Shown in pieces: positions 8,460-16,911 of a stretch of 64,000 nt of DNA. The DNA lies in contig NZ_CP026029.1 of NCBI RefSeq assembly GCF_023520895.1, positions 1,550,001 to 1,614,000 on the forward strand. The letters run 5' to 3'. The notes under the pieces were generated by a model. That model did not search any database. It saw nothing but the letters and a program-made list of their open reading frames with translations, and had not been told where the DNA came from. Both the position numbers and the translations under genes were made by a program. How positions within the stretch are numbered: position 1 is the stretch's first letter; each line of letters begins with the position of its first letter. Source of the stretch: Paenibacillus sp. PK3_47 (lineage in GTDB: Bacteria > Bacillota > Bacilli > Paenibacillales > Paenibacillaceae).

Positions 8460-9434
8460 ATGAAACAGGTGACCAAAGGGCAGTGGTGCGGGTATGACAC
8501 CTACATTTTGCATAGCCGTGAACTGGATGTCACGCTTTTGCCGCGACTGGGAAACAACGTGATTTCCATGTGGGACCACAAGGAGAACCGGGAAATTCTC
8601 CGCCGGCCTGATGAAAGCGACTTGGACTATTATTTGGAGAAGCCGTACCATTTCGGCATGCCGCTGCTGGTACCGCCCGGACGGATTGACAAGGGTCAGT
8701 TCAGCTTTGAGGGCACAAGCTACCAGTTCGACAGGAACGCGCCCGGAGACCATCATATTCACGGCCTCCACCGCAAGCAGTCCTGGTGCGTCAGTGATAT
8801 TGAAGAGGACGAGGACGGCTGCGCAGTAACTACAGAGTTCAAGACAGCGGATGATGAGCAATGGATGAGGCAGCTGCCTGCACCGCTTAAGCTTGAAATG
8901 ACCTTCAGGCTTCAGGATGCCCGGCTCCAGCAGAACCTCAAAATTACTCACCTGGGAGACCGGCGGATTCCTTTTGGCATCGGCTACCACACCTGGTTCA
9001 TGATTGACGGCGAACCTGAACGCTGGAATCTGAGCCTGCCTGCTGACAGCGTGTATGAATTGAACAGTGAGCTCATGACCAGCGGCAACCTGCTTCCGCT
9101 AGGCAGCCTCCAGTCCCTGAACGGGAAGCTGAATCTTCAAGGCAAGAACCTGGATACAGTGCTGCGGATCGCGGACGGGCAGCCTGCAGAAGCTCTTCTG
9201 CTGCGTGATGACGGATACGGGCTCCGCTATACTGCAGATCCGGATTATTTCCGCCACTGGGTTGTTTATACCAAAGGACAGGCGGAACAGTTTCTGTGCA
9301 TTGAACCCTACACCTGGCTGCCCAACGGGCCCAACCTTCACAAAGACTCTTCTTTTACCGGAATTATCACGCTGGAGCCGGGTCAGACACTGGTATTGAA
9401 CAGTGCGCTTGAGATGATCTATCCCAGCCTTTGA
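8460..9434 (+). CDS. Aldose 1-epimerase (galactose mutarotase-like)
   Basis: Beta-sandwich mutarotase family protein that interconverts alpha and beta anomers of aldoses. Seen: HIHGLHRKQSW around residue 100 with the conserved His, GIGYHTWF with the second catalytic His, and CIEPYTWLPN carrying the catalytic Glu. 324 aa, no signal peptide, so cytoplasmic. AAAGGAG precedes the ATG. Its promoter region overlaps that of the divergent trpS leader. Members of this superfamily also act on hexose-6-phosphates, so the exact sugar is uncertain. Confidence 0.88.
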   Translation: MKQVTKGQWCGYDTYILHSRELDVTLLPRLGNNVISMWDHKENREILRRPDESDLDYYLEKPYHFGMPLLVPPGRIDKGQFSFEGTSYQFDRNAPGDHHIHGLHRKQSWCVSDIEEDEDGCAVTTEFKTADDEQWMRQLPAPLKLEMTFRLQDARLQQNLKITHLGDRRIPFGIGYHTWFMIDGEPERWNLSLPADSVYELNSELMTSGNLLPLGSLQSLNGKLNLQGKNLDTVLRIADGQPAEALLLRDDGYGLRYTADPDYFRHWVVYTKGQAEQFLCIEPYTWLPNGPNLHKDSSFTGIITLEPGQTLVLNSALEMIYPSL

Positions 9435-9474
9435 ATTGCATATAATTACCATCCTTAAAAACTTCCGAAACCGT

Positions 9475-9504
9475 GCATGATTTGCTCACCTCGCGCCCAT
9501 ACTA
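9475..9504 (+). promoter_or_regulatory. Sigma-G promoter of the SASP gene
   Basis: GCATG (9475-9479), 18 bp, then CATACTA (9498-9504). Both match the Bacillus sigma-G consensus (gHATR, CATnHTA) with the usual spacing, about 30 bp before the SASP start. It implies forespore expression. Confidence 0.75.
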
Positions 9505-9534
9505 TCTTCACAACGGACGAAGGAGGTGACACAC

Positions 9535-9774
9535 ATGGGTCAAGCAGGTCAAGGAGGTCGTCAAGGTCGTAGCAGCCGTAACAACCTGGTCGTTCCACAA
9601 GCGACTGCAGCGCTGCAACAACTGAAATTTGAAGCAGCTCAAGAGCTTGGAGTAACGATTCCACAAGATGGTTACTACGGTAACTATACTTCCCGCGAAA
9701 CTGGTTCTTTGGGAGGTTACATCACTAAACGTCTTGTACAACTGGCAGAGCAACAACTGTCCGGTCGTGCGTAA
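9535..9774 (+). CDS. Alpha/beta-type small acid-soluble spore protein
   Basis: 79-aa SASP that coats and protects spore DNA and is degraded by GPR protease at germination. Seen: a short Gly/Gln/Arg-rich N-terminus (Paenibacillus-like), [12 protein letters not shown], the GPR-site region [11 protein letters not shown], and the second helix with [16 protein letters not shown]. The ATG at 9535 is chosen because a strong AAGGAGGTGA sits 5 bp upstream; a GTG at 9526 lies inside that site. It has a sigma-G promoter and a strong terminator, so it is transcribed alone. Confidence 0.97.
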   Translation: MGQAGQGGRQGRSSRNNLVVPQATAALQQLKFEAAQELGVTIPQDGYYGNYTSRETGSLGGYITKRLVQLAEQQLSGRA

Positions 9775-9836
9775 CACAGCCTTATCTTAAGTAGATTGAT
9801 CCGGCAGGCTTTGGCCTGAAGCCGGAGAAGCTTTAC

Positions 9837-9878
9837 AGCCCGCCTGCGCTTCTCGCCGAAGCGCAGGCGGGCTTTTTG
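9837..9878 (+). terminator. Terminator of the SASP gene
   Basis: Perfect 16-bp stem (AGCCCGCCTGCGCTTC with its complement), 5-base loop, then a T-run. Confidence 0.95.
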
Positions 9879-9892
9879 GTTCTATGTAATCA

Positions 9893-10306
9893 TCAGCCGT
9901 AAGACTGGTCAGAGGACTCGGCAGTCTGAGGATTGCGGGGGTACCTTATCATCAGGTTGGCCATATTGTAGTTAGACTCCAGGGTGGCATCGACAACTAT
10001 CATTCCCTGGCGGACGGCAAACTCATAGCTGATTTCGCCATGGGTCCAGCGCCGCTTGTATTTCAGGCTCTCCAGCGCCATAAGACGGAAAGAGGATTGC
10101 TGTCCCGGGGTCAGCCCCTCCTCCGCTGCCGTAAATGCCCCGCTCCGCCCGGTTAACGGATTATGGCGGATGCCAAATTTGCCGATGGCATTATTCCTGA
10201 TTTGTATGAACACTGTACCCGAAGATAATCCCGACAATTCCTCCTGCAGCTCCTTGAATACCAAATCCACCTGTCTTGCAAGCGATAGCTGTTCCGTTCT
10301 TAACAT
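9893..10306 (-). CDS. Hypothetical 137-aa protein
   Basis: I do not recognise the family. The protein is soluble with no signal or membrane segment: a helical N-terminus (LARQVDLVFKELQEEL), then a mixed alpha/beta part (TVFIQIRNNAIGKFGIRHN) and a basic, aromatic C-terminal half. I chose the ATG at 10306 because TAGGGGGA lies 5 bp before it. The upstream in-frame ATGs run through a leader that shares AACAAAACTTTTAGG with the yycC leader. Convergent with the SASP gene. Confidence 0.6.
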   Translation of the reverse strand: MLRTEQLSLARQVDLVFKELQEELSGLSSGTVFIQIRNNAIGKFGIRHNPLTGRSGAFTAAEEGLTPGQQSSFRLMALESLKYKRRWTHGEISYEFAVRQGMIVVDATLESNYNMANLMIRYPRNPQTAESSDQSYG

Positions 10307-10348
10307 AGAGATCCCCCTAAAAGTTTTGTTGTGCTCCATAAGCATCAA

Positions 10349-10572
10349 CTTAGATTATGAACGTGGCTTACTCACTTCATTTCATGACATAAAACCTGCT
10401 TCGCAAATGTTCTTAGCAGCCCTTATATAAGGCTTTAGGCTCATTATAGGACAGTAACTTATGGCGTACAACATTATTCAACATAATTGGGTGAATATCC
10501 CTATATATGCGTGTTTTCATAAAAAAACAAGGTATTCCACATCACAATATGAGATATTTCGACATATAAGCA
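10349..10572. other. Non-coding stretch
   Basis: AT-rich stretch between the 137-aa gene and the pepF terminator. It has one short reading frame (10461-10646) without a ribosome binding site that runs into the terminator. I see no other structure. Confidence 0.4.
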
Positions 10573-10574
10573 GT

Positions 10575-10602
10575 CCAAAAAAGCCCCTAAACAGGGGCTT
10601 TT
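10575..10602 (-). terminator. Terminator of pepF
   Basis: AAGCCCCT pairs with AGGGGCTT, flanked by A-run and T-run so it could work in both directions. It lies about 75 bp beyond the pepF stop. Confidence 0.8.
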
Positions 10603-10675
10603 GCGTATTTCTACTTCATGTATTTCATTTTACTTATTCAAAATAATATGAATTTGTCTCAGTTCAGACATATTC

Positions 10676-12475
10676 TCAGGCAAATTGCGAGGTCATTTCC
10701 AAAAATTCATTGATATCCGCAATAATCAGATCAGCAGCCCCCTGCCAGAAATCCGCTTCGGAGAGGTCAACCCCGAGATGCTTGGATACCAGGTCCTCAA
10801 GGGTCATCACACCGGTATCCCGCAGCAGATTATCATACTTGTCAGCGAAGGATGGCCCTTCCTGCAGCGCAAGACGGTACAGCCCTGTGCTGAACATATA
10901 ACCGACAGTATAAGGGAAGTTGTAGAACGGCACATCTGTAGCGTAAAAATGCAGCTTGGACGCCCAGAAATGCGGGTGATACTCTGACAGCACGCCGCAG
11001 AAGGCTTCCTTTTGCGCCTCTTCCATCAGCGCTGACAATTCTTCAGCATTCACAAGACCTTTCTTGCGCTTCTCATAAAACCGTGTCTCGAACAGGAAGC
11101 GGGCATGGATATTCATAAAGAAAGCCACACTGTTCTGAATCTTCGCTTCGAGCAGTGCCAGCTTCTCTTCGCTGCCGGACGCCGCCTTCACCTGCGCATC
11201 AGCCACAATCACCTCTGCAAAAGTAGAAGCCGTCTCCGCTACATTCATGGCGTAATTCTGGTTAAAATACGGCTGGTCATCCAGCAGATAGGAATGATAA
11301 GCATGTCCAAGCTCATGGGCAAGTGTCGATACATTGGACGGGGTACCGCTGTAAGTCATGAAGATGCGCGACTCTTTGCTTTCCGGGAAGGAAACACAGA
11401 AGCCGCCGGGGCGTTTGGCCGCACGGTCTTCAACCTCAATCCAGTTGTTGTCGAATGCATGCTCGGCAAAATCCGCCATCTTCGGACTGAACTTGCGGAA
11501 TTGCGCAACAATGTCGTTTGCCGCCTGTTCATACGATATTTTGCCGGAGGATTGTCCGACCGGTGCATCCACATCAACCCAGGCCAGGGATTCAAGTCCA
11601 AGCACCTTGGCTTTACGCTGGAGGTAGGAGACAAGTGCCGGTTTGCTCTCGGTAATGACCTCCCACATCTTATCAAGCGTCTGCTGCGACATGCGGTTAA
11701 TGGCCAGCGGCTCCTTCAGCACATCATCCCATCCCCGGCCTTTGTACAGGTTCAGACGGAAGCCTGCCAGATGGTTAAGCGTATCTGCACAGAAGTCTGC
11801 CGCTCCGGACCAGGCCTCTTCCCATTTGCGGAACATGGCCGCGCGGACCTGCGGATCGGAATCATCCAGCTTGTTAAAGGCTTGGCCGACAGACAGCTGC
11901 TGCGTCCCTTCCTCATCCTCGTAAGGAATCTGAATCGAGCTGACGATCGTTTCATAATGCTCGCTCCAGCCGTGGTATCCGTCAACTGCCAGCTCAAGTG
12001 CCAGGCTCTCCAGCTCCGGACTCATTTTTTCACGGGCCAGATCACGGCTCTCACTGAGCACGAAGGCGAGCGGAGCCGTCTCCGGACGCTTCATCCAGGC
12101 CGACCATACGTCATCCGGCGTCAGTCGCAGCACATTATCGAATTGCGAGCTGATCCCTTCAAAGCCGGCGCGCATGCCTGTTACCTTGGAGGAGAGCCGC
12201 ACTGCGCCCTTGTCCTGCTGATTCTGTGCCCCGAGACAACCGGTGAATTCGGAAGCCTGGATCAGACGGCCTGAACAGCTCTGCAGCAGCTCAATGACCT
12301 CATCCAAGGATTGTGCAGCTTCCACATCTGCCGGAGGTACGGAATCCGCAACCTGCCGGCTCAATTTTTCAATATCAGCCTCAAGCTTGGCCAGAAATTC
12401 TGCAAACTGCGGAGAGGCCGAGCCTCCCGGAAAAATTGAATCGAGCTCCCAGGTCAGAGACAACGACTGTTTCAT
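10676..12475 (-). CDS. pepF: M3-family oligoendopeptidase F
   Basis: Zinc metallopeptidase of family M3B that cleaves short peptides in the cytoplasm. Zinc motif STLAHELGHAYHS gives H387, E388 and H391; the third ligand is E414 in NVAETASTFAE on the next helix. 599 aa, the family length. No signal peptide. The ATG at 12475 starts MKQSLSLTWELDSIF, the usual N-terminus. It is transcribed alone, divergent from the yycC pair. Specific substrates cannot be deduced; relatives degrade peptides generated by other proteases. Confidence 0.94.
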   Translation of the reverse strand: MKQSLSLTWELDSIFPGGSASPQFAEFLAKLEADIEKLSRQVADSVPPADVEAAQSLDEVIELLQSCSGRLIQASEFTGCLGAQNQQDKGAVRLSSKVTGMRAGFEGISSQFDNVLRLTPDDVWSAWMKRPETAPLAFVLSESRDLAREKMSPELESLALELAVDGYHGWSEHYETIVSSIQIPYEDEEGTQQLSVGQAFNKLDDSDPQVRAAMFRKWEEAWSGAADFCADTLNHLAGFRLNLYKGRGWDDVLKEPLAINRMSQQTLDKMWEVITESKPALVSYLQRKAKVLGLESLAWVDVDAPVGQSSGKISYEQAANDIVAQFRKFSPKMADFAEHAFDNNWIEVEDRAAKRPGGFCVSFPESKESRIFMTYSGTPSNVSTLAHELGHAYHSYLLDDQPYFNQNYAMNVAETASTFAEVIVADAQVKAASGSEEKLALLEAKIQNSVAFFMNIHARFLFETRFYEKRKKGLVNAEELSALMEEAQKEAFCGVLSEYHPHFWASKLHFYATDVPFYNFPYTVGYMFSTGLYRLALQEGPSFADKYDNLLRDTGVMTLEDLVSKHLGVDLSEADFWQGAADLIIADINEFLEMTSQFA

Positions 12476-12642
12476 AATTCCACCATCCCTTTGTTCATTT
12501 GGTTTTCTTTGTATTTGGCCCTAGGCCATGGTAAAGTGAAGTACGAATAACTTTAAGTATATAGCGTATGCTTCCGATGCGAGTTTTGCCGAAGTCATTC
12601 CAAGCGAAGCAACGCTAACAAAACTTTTAGGAGGGCTGCAAC

Positions 12643-12828
12643 ATGAAGCCACTGCAAATTTCACCGGAGACAGCGATCACCTTATCCAAACAGCTGGGCG
12701 TTCCTCTGGAACACTTGATGCATATGCCTCAACATATTCTGCTGCAAAAAATTGCCGAGCTGTCCAAGAAGCCGGGCACAGAACCATCTGCGGCAGAGGC
12801 TGCGTCTGAAGAGAAGGATGAGCAATGA
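12643..12828 (+). CDS. yycC: YycC-like small protein
   Basis: 61-aa protein matching the YycC family, with the conserved run LQISPETAITLSKQLGVPLE and then LMHMPQHILLQKIAEL. The first part resembles a short helix-turn-helix-like helical pair, but no function is established. TAGGAGGG lies 8 bp before the ATG. The stop overlaps the next start as ATGA, so the two genes are translationally coupled. The C-terminal 15 residues are an acidic tail (SAAEAASEEKDEQ). Confidence 0.85.
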   Translation: MKPLQISPETAITLSKQLGVPLEHLMHMPQHILLQKIAELSKKPGTEPSAAEAASEEKDEQ

Positions 12829-13055
12829 TTCCTTTTAGCCACACCTGGCCTTATGACATTATCCTGGGCGATATGTACGTGCAGTACTGCCCGTTCTGCA
12901 ACAAGGAGAACGTACTCCTTCCAATGAGACCCAAGGAGCTGCAGACTGTCCGTGACGGTAAAAAGAAGCTGCTGGTCTTCCCCTGCTGCAATGTAAGCCT
13001 CGCGGTAATTGATACAGACGGGGACTATCTGCTGTTCGACCGCGCTGTCCGCTAA
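12825..13055 (+). CDS. Small Cys-rich protein, possible zinc binder
   Basis: 76-aa protein of unknown function. It carries CPFC (about residues 22-25) and PCC (about 53-55), which together could bind a zinc ion. The rest is beta-rich. It is coupled to yycC by an ATGA overlap and followed by a strong terminator, so the two form a two-gene operon. I do not recognise the family beyond this pattern. Confidence 0.75.
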   Translation: MIPFSHTWPYDIILGDMYVQYCPFCNKENVLLPMRPKELQTVRDGKKKLLVFPCCNVSLAVIDTDGDYLLFDRAVR

Positions 13056-13087
13056 CGCTGCAGGCAGTTTCACAGTACAGACTTACT

Positions 13088-13123
13088 GGCGCAAAAAGAG
13101 ACCGCCCTCTTTTTGCGCCTTTT
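13088..13123 (+). terminator. Terminator of the yycC operon
   Basis: GGCGCAAAAAGAG pairs perfectly with CTCTTTTTGCGCC (13 bp), 6-base loop, then TTTT. Confidence 0.92.
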
Positions 13124-13154
13124 GTTTATTCATTTAAACAACACAGATATGGGG

Positions 13155-13206
13155 TCCCCGCAAAGTACCTGAATACGTGCCGAAGCAAAGCCACACTTTG
13201 TGGGGA
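13155..13206. repeat. Long-loop hairpin downstream of DUF2225 gene
   Basis: TCCCCGCAAAGT (13155-13166) pairs with ACTTTGTGGGGA (13195-13206), 12 bp with one G-T pair and a 28-base loop. GGGGTCCCC overlaps the left arm. No T-run follows, so it is not a standard terminator. It lies between the convergent ends of the yycC operon and the DUF2225 gene. Confidence 0.5.
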
Positions 13207-13211
13207 TTATT

Positions 13212-13916
13212 CTAGAACCCGGACTGCAGCCTTTCCGGATCGGTATCCTCCCCGCGCATCTGCTCACGCAGCAGCGTCCACTGCTCACGCGCCGCACGGA
13301 TCATCGCCGCATCCATAATCCGCTGGTCGTTAATCAGCCGTGAGAACCACTTCACAGCACTCGAAAAATCTCCTACCCTGCGGTGCAGCTCGCCGATCAG
13401 ATACATCAGCCGCGCGTCATTTCCGCCCATTCCGTCATTTTCGAATACTTTGATATATTCATCAAGTGAATAACGCAGAAAGCGCTGTTCCTGCTCCACA
13501 TCTCCCTGATAGCGGTACATCCAGGCAATATGATGCAGAAGACTGGCAAGAATCCGGTTCTTGTCGTTAATGCTCTGGGCACAGAGCAGCGCCAGCTTGT
13601 ACGTTTCCAGCGCTGTCTCCAGGCTGCGCTTCTCTCCGAAGTCACGGGGGGTCCAGCGGCTGCCCACCTGCTCATGGAACGCTTTGCGCTGCCAGTCAGC
13701 CAGCTTGTCGGCCGAATTCTCCGTAGAAGCAAATCCGCATTTGGGGCAGACACGCACCACGTAATAATCCGGATTCTCATTCTTATAGTATGAACAGAAG
13801 TCGCTGTCACGGCGTACGGCTCTTTTGAGGCTTGGACGTACCCGTGAGGTCGTAAATTCATGCTCACAGTTACAGCATGTAACCTTTATGGAGTACAGGG
13901 GTATTAATTCTGACAA
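13212..13916 (-). CDS. DUF2225 protein with zinc-ribbon and TPR-like part
   Basis: 234-aa cytoplasmic protein of the DUF2225 family, function unknown. The N-terminus has a split zinc-ribbon: TCCNCEHEF (about residues 13-21) and VCPKCGF (about 57-63). The remaining part is helical and TPR-like (for example ASLLHHIAWMYRYQGDVEQE). The start is a TTG at 13916 with AAAGGATGAGGG just before it; no in-frame ATG is suitable. The globin gene lies upstream on the same strand, 31 bp away, so the two are probably cotranscribed. Confidence 0.85.
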   Translation of the reverse strand: MSELIPLYSIKVTCCNCEHEFTTSRVRPSLKRAVRRDSDFCSYYKNENPDYYVVRVCPKCGFASTENSADKLADWQRKAFHEQVGSRWTPRDFGEKRSLETALETYKLALLCAQSINDKNRILASLLHHIAWMYRYQGDVEQEQRFLRYSLDEYIKVFENDGMGGNDARLMYLIGELHRRVGDFSSAVKWFSRLINDQRIMDAAMIRAAREQWTLLREQMRGEDTDPERLQSGF

Positions 13917-13947
13917 CTGCCCTCATCCTTTCACGATCATCTACTAA

Positions 13948-14331
13948 TTATTCCTGGGGCGTGTTGACAAAATGATGTGCGGGACCGGACAGGCGGCTGA
14001 TTACAAAGGAGCGCAGCGGTTCCTGGACCCCGGTCTCCTCCAGTGCCTCCTTCATGCATTCCAGCCATTCGTCTGCATGGGCAGGCGTTATGGGAATGTG
14101 CATATGCCTTGCTCTCATCATCGGATGGCCGTGCAGTTCGGAATACAGCGCAGGACCGCCGAAGAACTGGGTCAGAAACTGATACTGCTTCTCCATGACA
14201 GGGGCAATGTCCTCAGGAAATAACGGGCCAAGCTGCGGATGCAGCTGCACTTTGGCATAGAACACTTCCACGAGGCGGTGAAGTCCCTCTGCCCCTCCCA
14301 GATTGTCATAAAGGCTTTTATTTGGATTCAT
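13948..14331 (-). CDS. Truncated hemoglobin (group II type)
   Basis: 127-aa two-over-two globin, a heme protein linked to oxygen, NO or peroxide chemistry. Seen: the opening helix LYDNLGGAEGLHRLVEVFY with the family YD..GG pattern, the glycine-rich turn FFGGP, and the proximal-His region MMRARHMHIPIT. The length is typical of group II (YjbI-like) proteins. It starts the unit that continues into the DUF2225 gene. In Bacillus, yjbI has been linked to thiol stress, which is knowledge of the relative and not evidence here. Confidence 0.9.
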   Translation of the reverse strand: MNPNKSLYDNLGGAEGLHRLVEVFYAKVQLHPQLGPLFPEDIAPVMEKQYQFLTQFFGGPALYSELHGHPMMRARHMHIPITPAHADEWLECMKEALEETGVQEPLRSFVISRLSGPAHHFVNTPQE

Positions 14332-14383
14332 CGGAGGTTACCCGCTTTCTGCTTATTAATATAATGTCTTTGTTCATTATAAC

Positions 14384-14414
14384 AAAAAAAGACGCTAAAC
14401 CTAGGTTTAGCGTC
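14384..14414 (-). terminator. Terminator of the 31-aa membrane peptide gene
   Basis: Perfect 24-bp palindrome GACGCTAAACC/GGTTTAGCGTC followed on the minus strand by seven T. It lies upstream of the globin gene, so it must end a separate minus-strand transcript. Confidence 0.8.
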
Positions 14415-14422
14415 ATCATTAT

Positions 14423-14518
14423 TTAATAGGTCCGAAATTCCTCATCACCAGGGGGGACGAGGGAGGCCCGGATCACATATACAAACGCACAAACAAGAAC
14501 TCCGGCAACTACGCTCAT
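14423..14518 (-). CDS. Predicted 31-aa single-pass membrane peptide
   Basis: Very short gene found by reading the region. The product begins MSVVAGVLVCAFVYVIRASL, a hydrophobic segment of about 17 residues, then a polar tail ending DEEFRTY. Support: GGAG 8 bp before the ATG, a promoter (TTGCGG, 17 bp, TATGAT) upstream, and a perfect terminator 9 bp after the stop. An in-frame ATG two codons earlier is too close to the ribosome site. Function unknown. Similar sized peptides serve as subunits of membrane complexes or as spore components, but nothing here decides that. Confidence 0.6.
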   Translation of the reverse strand: MSVVAGVLVCAFVYVIRASLVPPGDEEFRTY

Positions 14519-14578
14519 CACCATCACTCCATCCCTTAATATCATTACAAAAAAGGTGTCGTTATTTAACTTAATGAT

Positions 14579-14607
14579 ATCATAATCCAGGCAAAAAAAC
14601 ACCGCAA
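14579..14607 (-). promoter_or_regulatory. Promoter of the 31-aa peptide gene
   Basis: Minus strand TTGCGG (14602-14607), 17 bp, TATGAT (14579-14584). A G residue two bases before the -10 gives a partial extended -10. Confidence 0.5.
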
Positions 14608-14690
14608 AAATGCAACCGCTTTCCTATTTTTTTGTGCTGTTTGTCCTTCTTTGGGCATACATCTAACCATAGACTTTGGAGGCGTTGCTT

Positions 14691-15965
14691 ATGATTCTAA
14701 AAAGGCTTGCAGTCCCTGTGCTGGGGCTCCTCCTTGCCGGATGCATGCTGCTGATGCTGGTTCATCCGGCAAGCTCGCTGACCGCCGCACTGCGCGGTCT
14801 GTCCATCTGGTGGGACGTGCTGTTCCCCTCCCTGTTTCCGTTCTTTGTCATCTCCGAGATTATGCTCGGCTTTGGCGTTGTCCACCTGTTCGGCGCCCTG
14901 CTTGATCCATTGATGCGCCCGCTGTTCAACATTCCGGGAGCCGGCGGATTTGTGGCCGCGATGGGATACGTATCAGGATATCCAGTTGGCGCGAAATTAA
15001 CCGCCAAACTGCGGGAGCAGCAGCTTATAAGCCGGGTCGAGGGGGAGCGGCTGGTTGCATTCACCACCTCCTCTGATCCGATTTTCCTGCTTGGTGCCGT
15101 ATCTGTCGGTTTTTTTCATGATGCGTCCCTTGGACTGGTACTTGCGCTTGCCCACTACGGCGGGGGTCTGATCGTCGGTTTTTTAATGTCATTTTATGGC
15201 CGCCGGGACAAGGAAGCTCCGAATTCAGTCAGCCAATCCGGGAAGCCTGCACCCCGTACTACAGTCCGGGAGGCTTCAAATGAACTGCACACCGGACGCC
15301 TGCGCATGGCACTGCGTTCCATGGCAGAGGCCCGGCGCAAGGACGGGCGAAGCATTGGCGAGCTGCTGAAAGGAGCCATTCAATCCTCGCTGCAGCTTAT
15401 TATTGTCGTTGGAGGGCTGGTTGTATTCTTCACCGTGCTGATGGAGCTGCTGGACCGCGCCGGAATTATGTCCTCACTGTTCACGTTCACTGACCGGCTG
15501 CTCTCCCTGGCAGGGTTCCCCGAAGAGATGTCGGCAGCGCTTGTCAGCGGCTTGTTCGAGGTGACCCTTGGAGCACGTTCGGCGGGAGAAGCTTCAACCT
15601 CTGTTCCCCTGCAGTTCAAAGCAGCCGCAGCCGCCTTTATCCTCTCCTGGGGCGGATTATCGGTCCATGCCCAGGTGGCGAGCATCCTGAACGGAACCGG
15701 ACTGCGTTACCTGCCTTTTATGGCTGCCCGTCTCGTTCATGCCCTGCTGGCAGCCGGACTCCTCCTTATCCTTTGGGAGCCTGTGATGAATTCAGGGCTG
15801 TCCGTGTCCCTCCGTTCATTGCCTGCTGCTGCCGGCCTGTCTTCACCGGTTCAAGGATTTGCCTTCAGCCTTAGCCTGCTGGCTATGCTGCTTATTGCTG
15901 CTTCACTTCTGTCCCTGCTGATCCTGCTGCTCCGCAGGATGCAAGGCCTTTGGCAGCGCCGCTGA
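14691..15965 (+). CDS. ylbJ: Sporulation integral membrane protein YlbJ
   Basis: 424-aa polytopic membrane protein with nucleoside-recognition (gate) domains, matching YlbJ, a sporulation protein of the sigma-E regulon in B. subtilis. Seen: repeated hydrophobic segments, SIWWDVLFPSLFPFFVISEI near the N-terminus, GYVSGYPVGAKLTAKLRE in the first gate domain, and the second gate motif LFEVTLGARSAGEAS. A polar loop (about residues 170-225) separates the halves. The ATG at 14691 has TGGAGG 8 bp upstream; an in-frame TTG at 14676 overlaps that site. Confidence 0.92.
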   Translation: MILKRLAVPVLGLLLAGCMLLMLVHPASSLTAALRGLSIWWDVLFPSLFPFFVISEIMLGFGVVHLFGALLDPLMRPLFNIPGAGGFVAAMGYVSGYPVGAKLTAKLREQQLISRVEGERLVAFTTSSDPIFLLGAVSVGFFHDASLGLVLALAHYGGGLIVGFLMSFYGRRDKEAPNSVSQSGKPAPRTTVREASNELHTGRLRMALRSMAEARRKDGRSIGELLKGAIQSSLQLIIVVGGLVVFFTVLMELLDRAGIMSSLFTFTDRLLSLAGFPEEMSAALVSGLFEVTLGARSAGEASTSVPLQFKAAAAAFILSWGGLSVHAQVASILNGTGLRYLPFMAARLVHALLAAGLLLILWEPVMNSGLSVSLRSLPAAAGLSSPVQGFAFSLSLLAMLLIAASLLSLLILLLRRMQGLWQRR

Positions 15966-16088
15966 CCTGCAAAAGCGTCCTCTGGCAGCTCCGCGGTTCC
16001 AGTCTTTTCCCTGTTCAAATATTGTTTTCCAGGTCAAGATTGATTATGATCGGAGTATGACTGAATCAGACAAAGGAGCCTGTACATC

Positions 16089-16892
16089 TTGAGATATTAT
16101 GTTCTGGACCGCGGAGACGACTTGTCCATTAAACTTGCGGAGCAATTTCACAAGCTGGCGGCGGAGCGGGATTTGGAGCTGGATGCCGAGTCTCCGGAAA
16201 TCGTCATCTCGATTGGCGGAGATGGAACCATGCTGCATGCTTTTCATACTTTTATCGACCAGATCCCTAATCTGGCATTTGTAGGCGTCCATACCGGCCA
16301 CCTCGGCTTCTACGCAGACTGGCAGGCCGAAGAACTCCCGACGCTGATCGACTATATGTGCGGAACCGGAGATGCAGCTCCGCATAAACCGCGCATCGTG
16401 CAGTACCCGCTGCTTGAGCTGGAAATTCACAAGAAATCCGGTTCCACCTCGCATATTGCCCTGAATGAGTTCACGCTTAAAGGCGTTGACGGAACGGTTG
16501 TCATCCAGGTCGACATTAATGATGTTACCTTTGAGATGTTCCGCGGGGACGGCTTGTGCCTCTCCACACCTTCAGGCAGTACTGCATATAACAAAAGTCT
16601 TGGAGGCGCCATGGTTCACCCTTCCATTGAAGCCCTCCAGATTGCCGAGATTGCCTCAATTAACAATCGTGTGTTCCGTACCATGGGCTCGCCGCTGTTG
16701 CTGCCGAAGCATCATCACTGTGATATTTTTTCGCGCAAGGATCAGCGCCTGCTGCTCACCATAGACCACAACAATATTCCCGTAGATGATCTGATCTCTG
16801 TACGCTGCCAGGTCTCTGACAAAAAAGTCAGCTTTGCCAGGTACCGTCCGTTCCCCTTCTGGAACCGGGTACGCGAAGCCTTTCTGGTCTGA
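16089..16892 (+). CDS. nadK: NAD kinase
   Basis: ATP/polyphosphate-dependent NAD kinase that makes NADP. Seen: the GGDGT motif in VISIGGDGTMLHAF (D45), the NE/D site in ALNEFTLKG, and STPSGSTAYNKSLGGAMVHP for NAD binding. 267 aa, the Gram-positive length. It starts with TTG at 16089; AAAGGAG lies 10 bp upstream and there is no in-frame ATG nearby. Ends at a good terminator, so it is transcribed alone or with ylbJ. Confidence 0.96.
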   Translation: MRYYVLDRGDDLSIKLAEQFHKLAAERDLELDAESPEIVISIGGDGTMLHAFHTFIDQIPNLAFVGVHTGHLGFYADWQAEELPTLIDYMCGTGDAAPHKPRIVQYPLLELEIHKKSGSTSHIALNEFTLKGVDGTVVIQVDINDVTFEMFRGDGLCLSTPSGSTAYNKSLGGAMVHPSIEALQIAEIASINNRVFRTMGSPLLLPKHHHCDIFSRKDQRLLLTIDHNNIPVDDLISVRCQVSDKKVSFARYRPFPFWNRVREAFLV

Positions 16893-16911
16893 TAAGAGGA
16901 AGATTATGTTT

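Noticed and set aside
10461..10646. 61-codon plus-strand frame
   Set aside because: No ribosome site, AT-rich, runs through the pepF terminator.
11105..12274. 389-codon plus-strand frame
   Set aside because: Antisense shadow of pepF, which has a full catalytic motif set and ribosome site.
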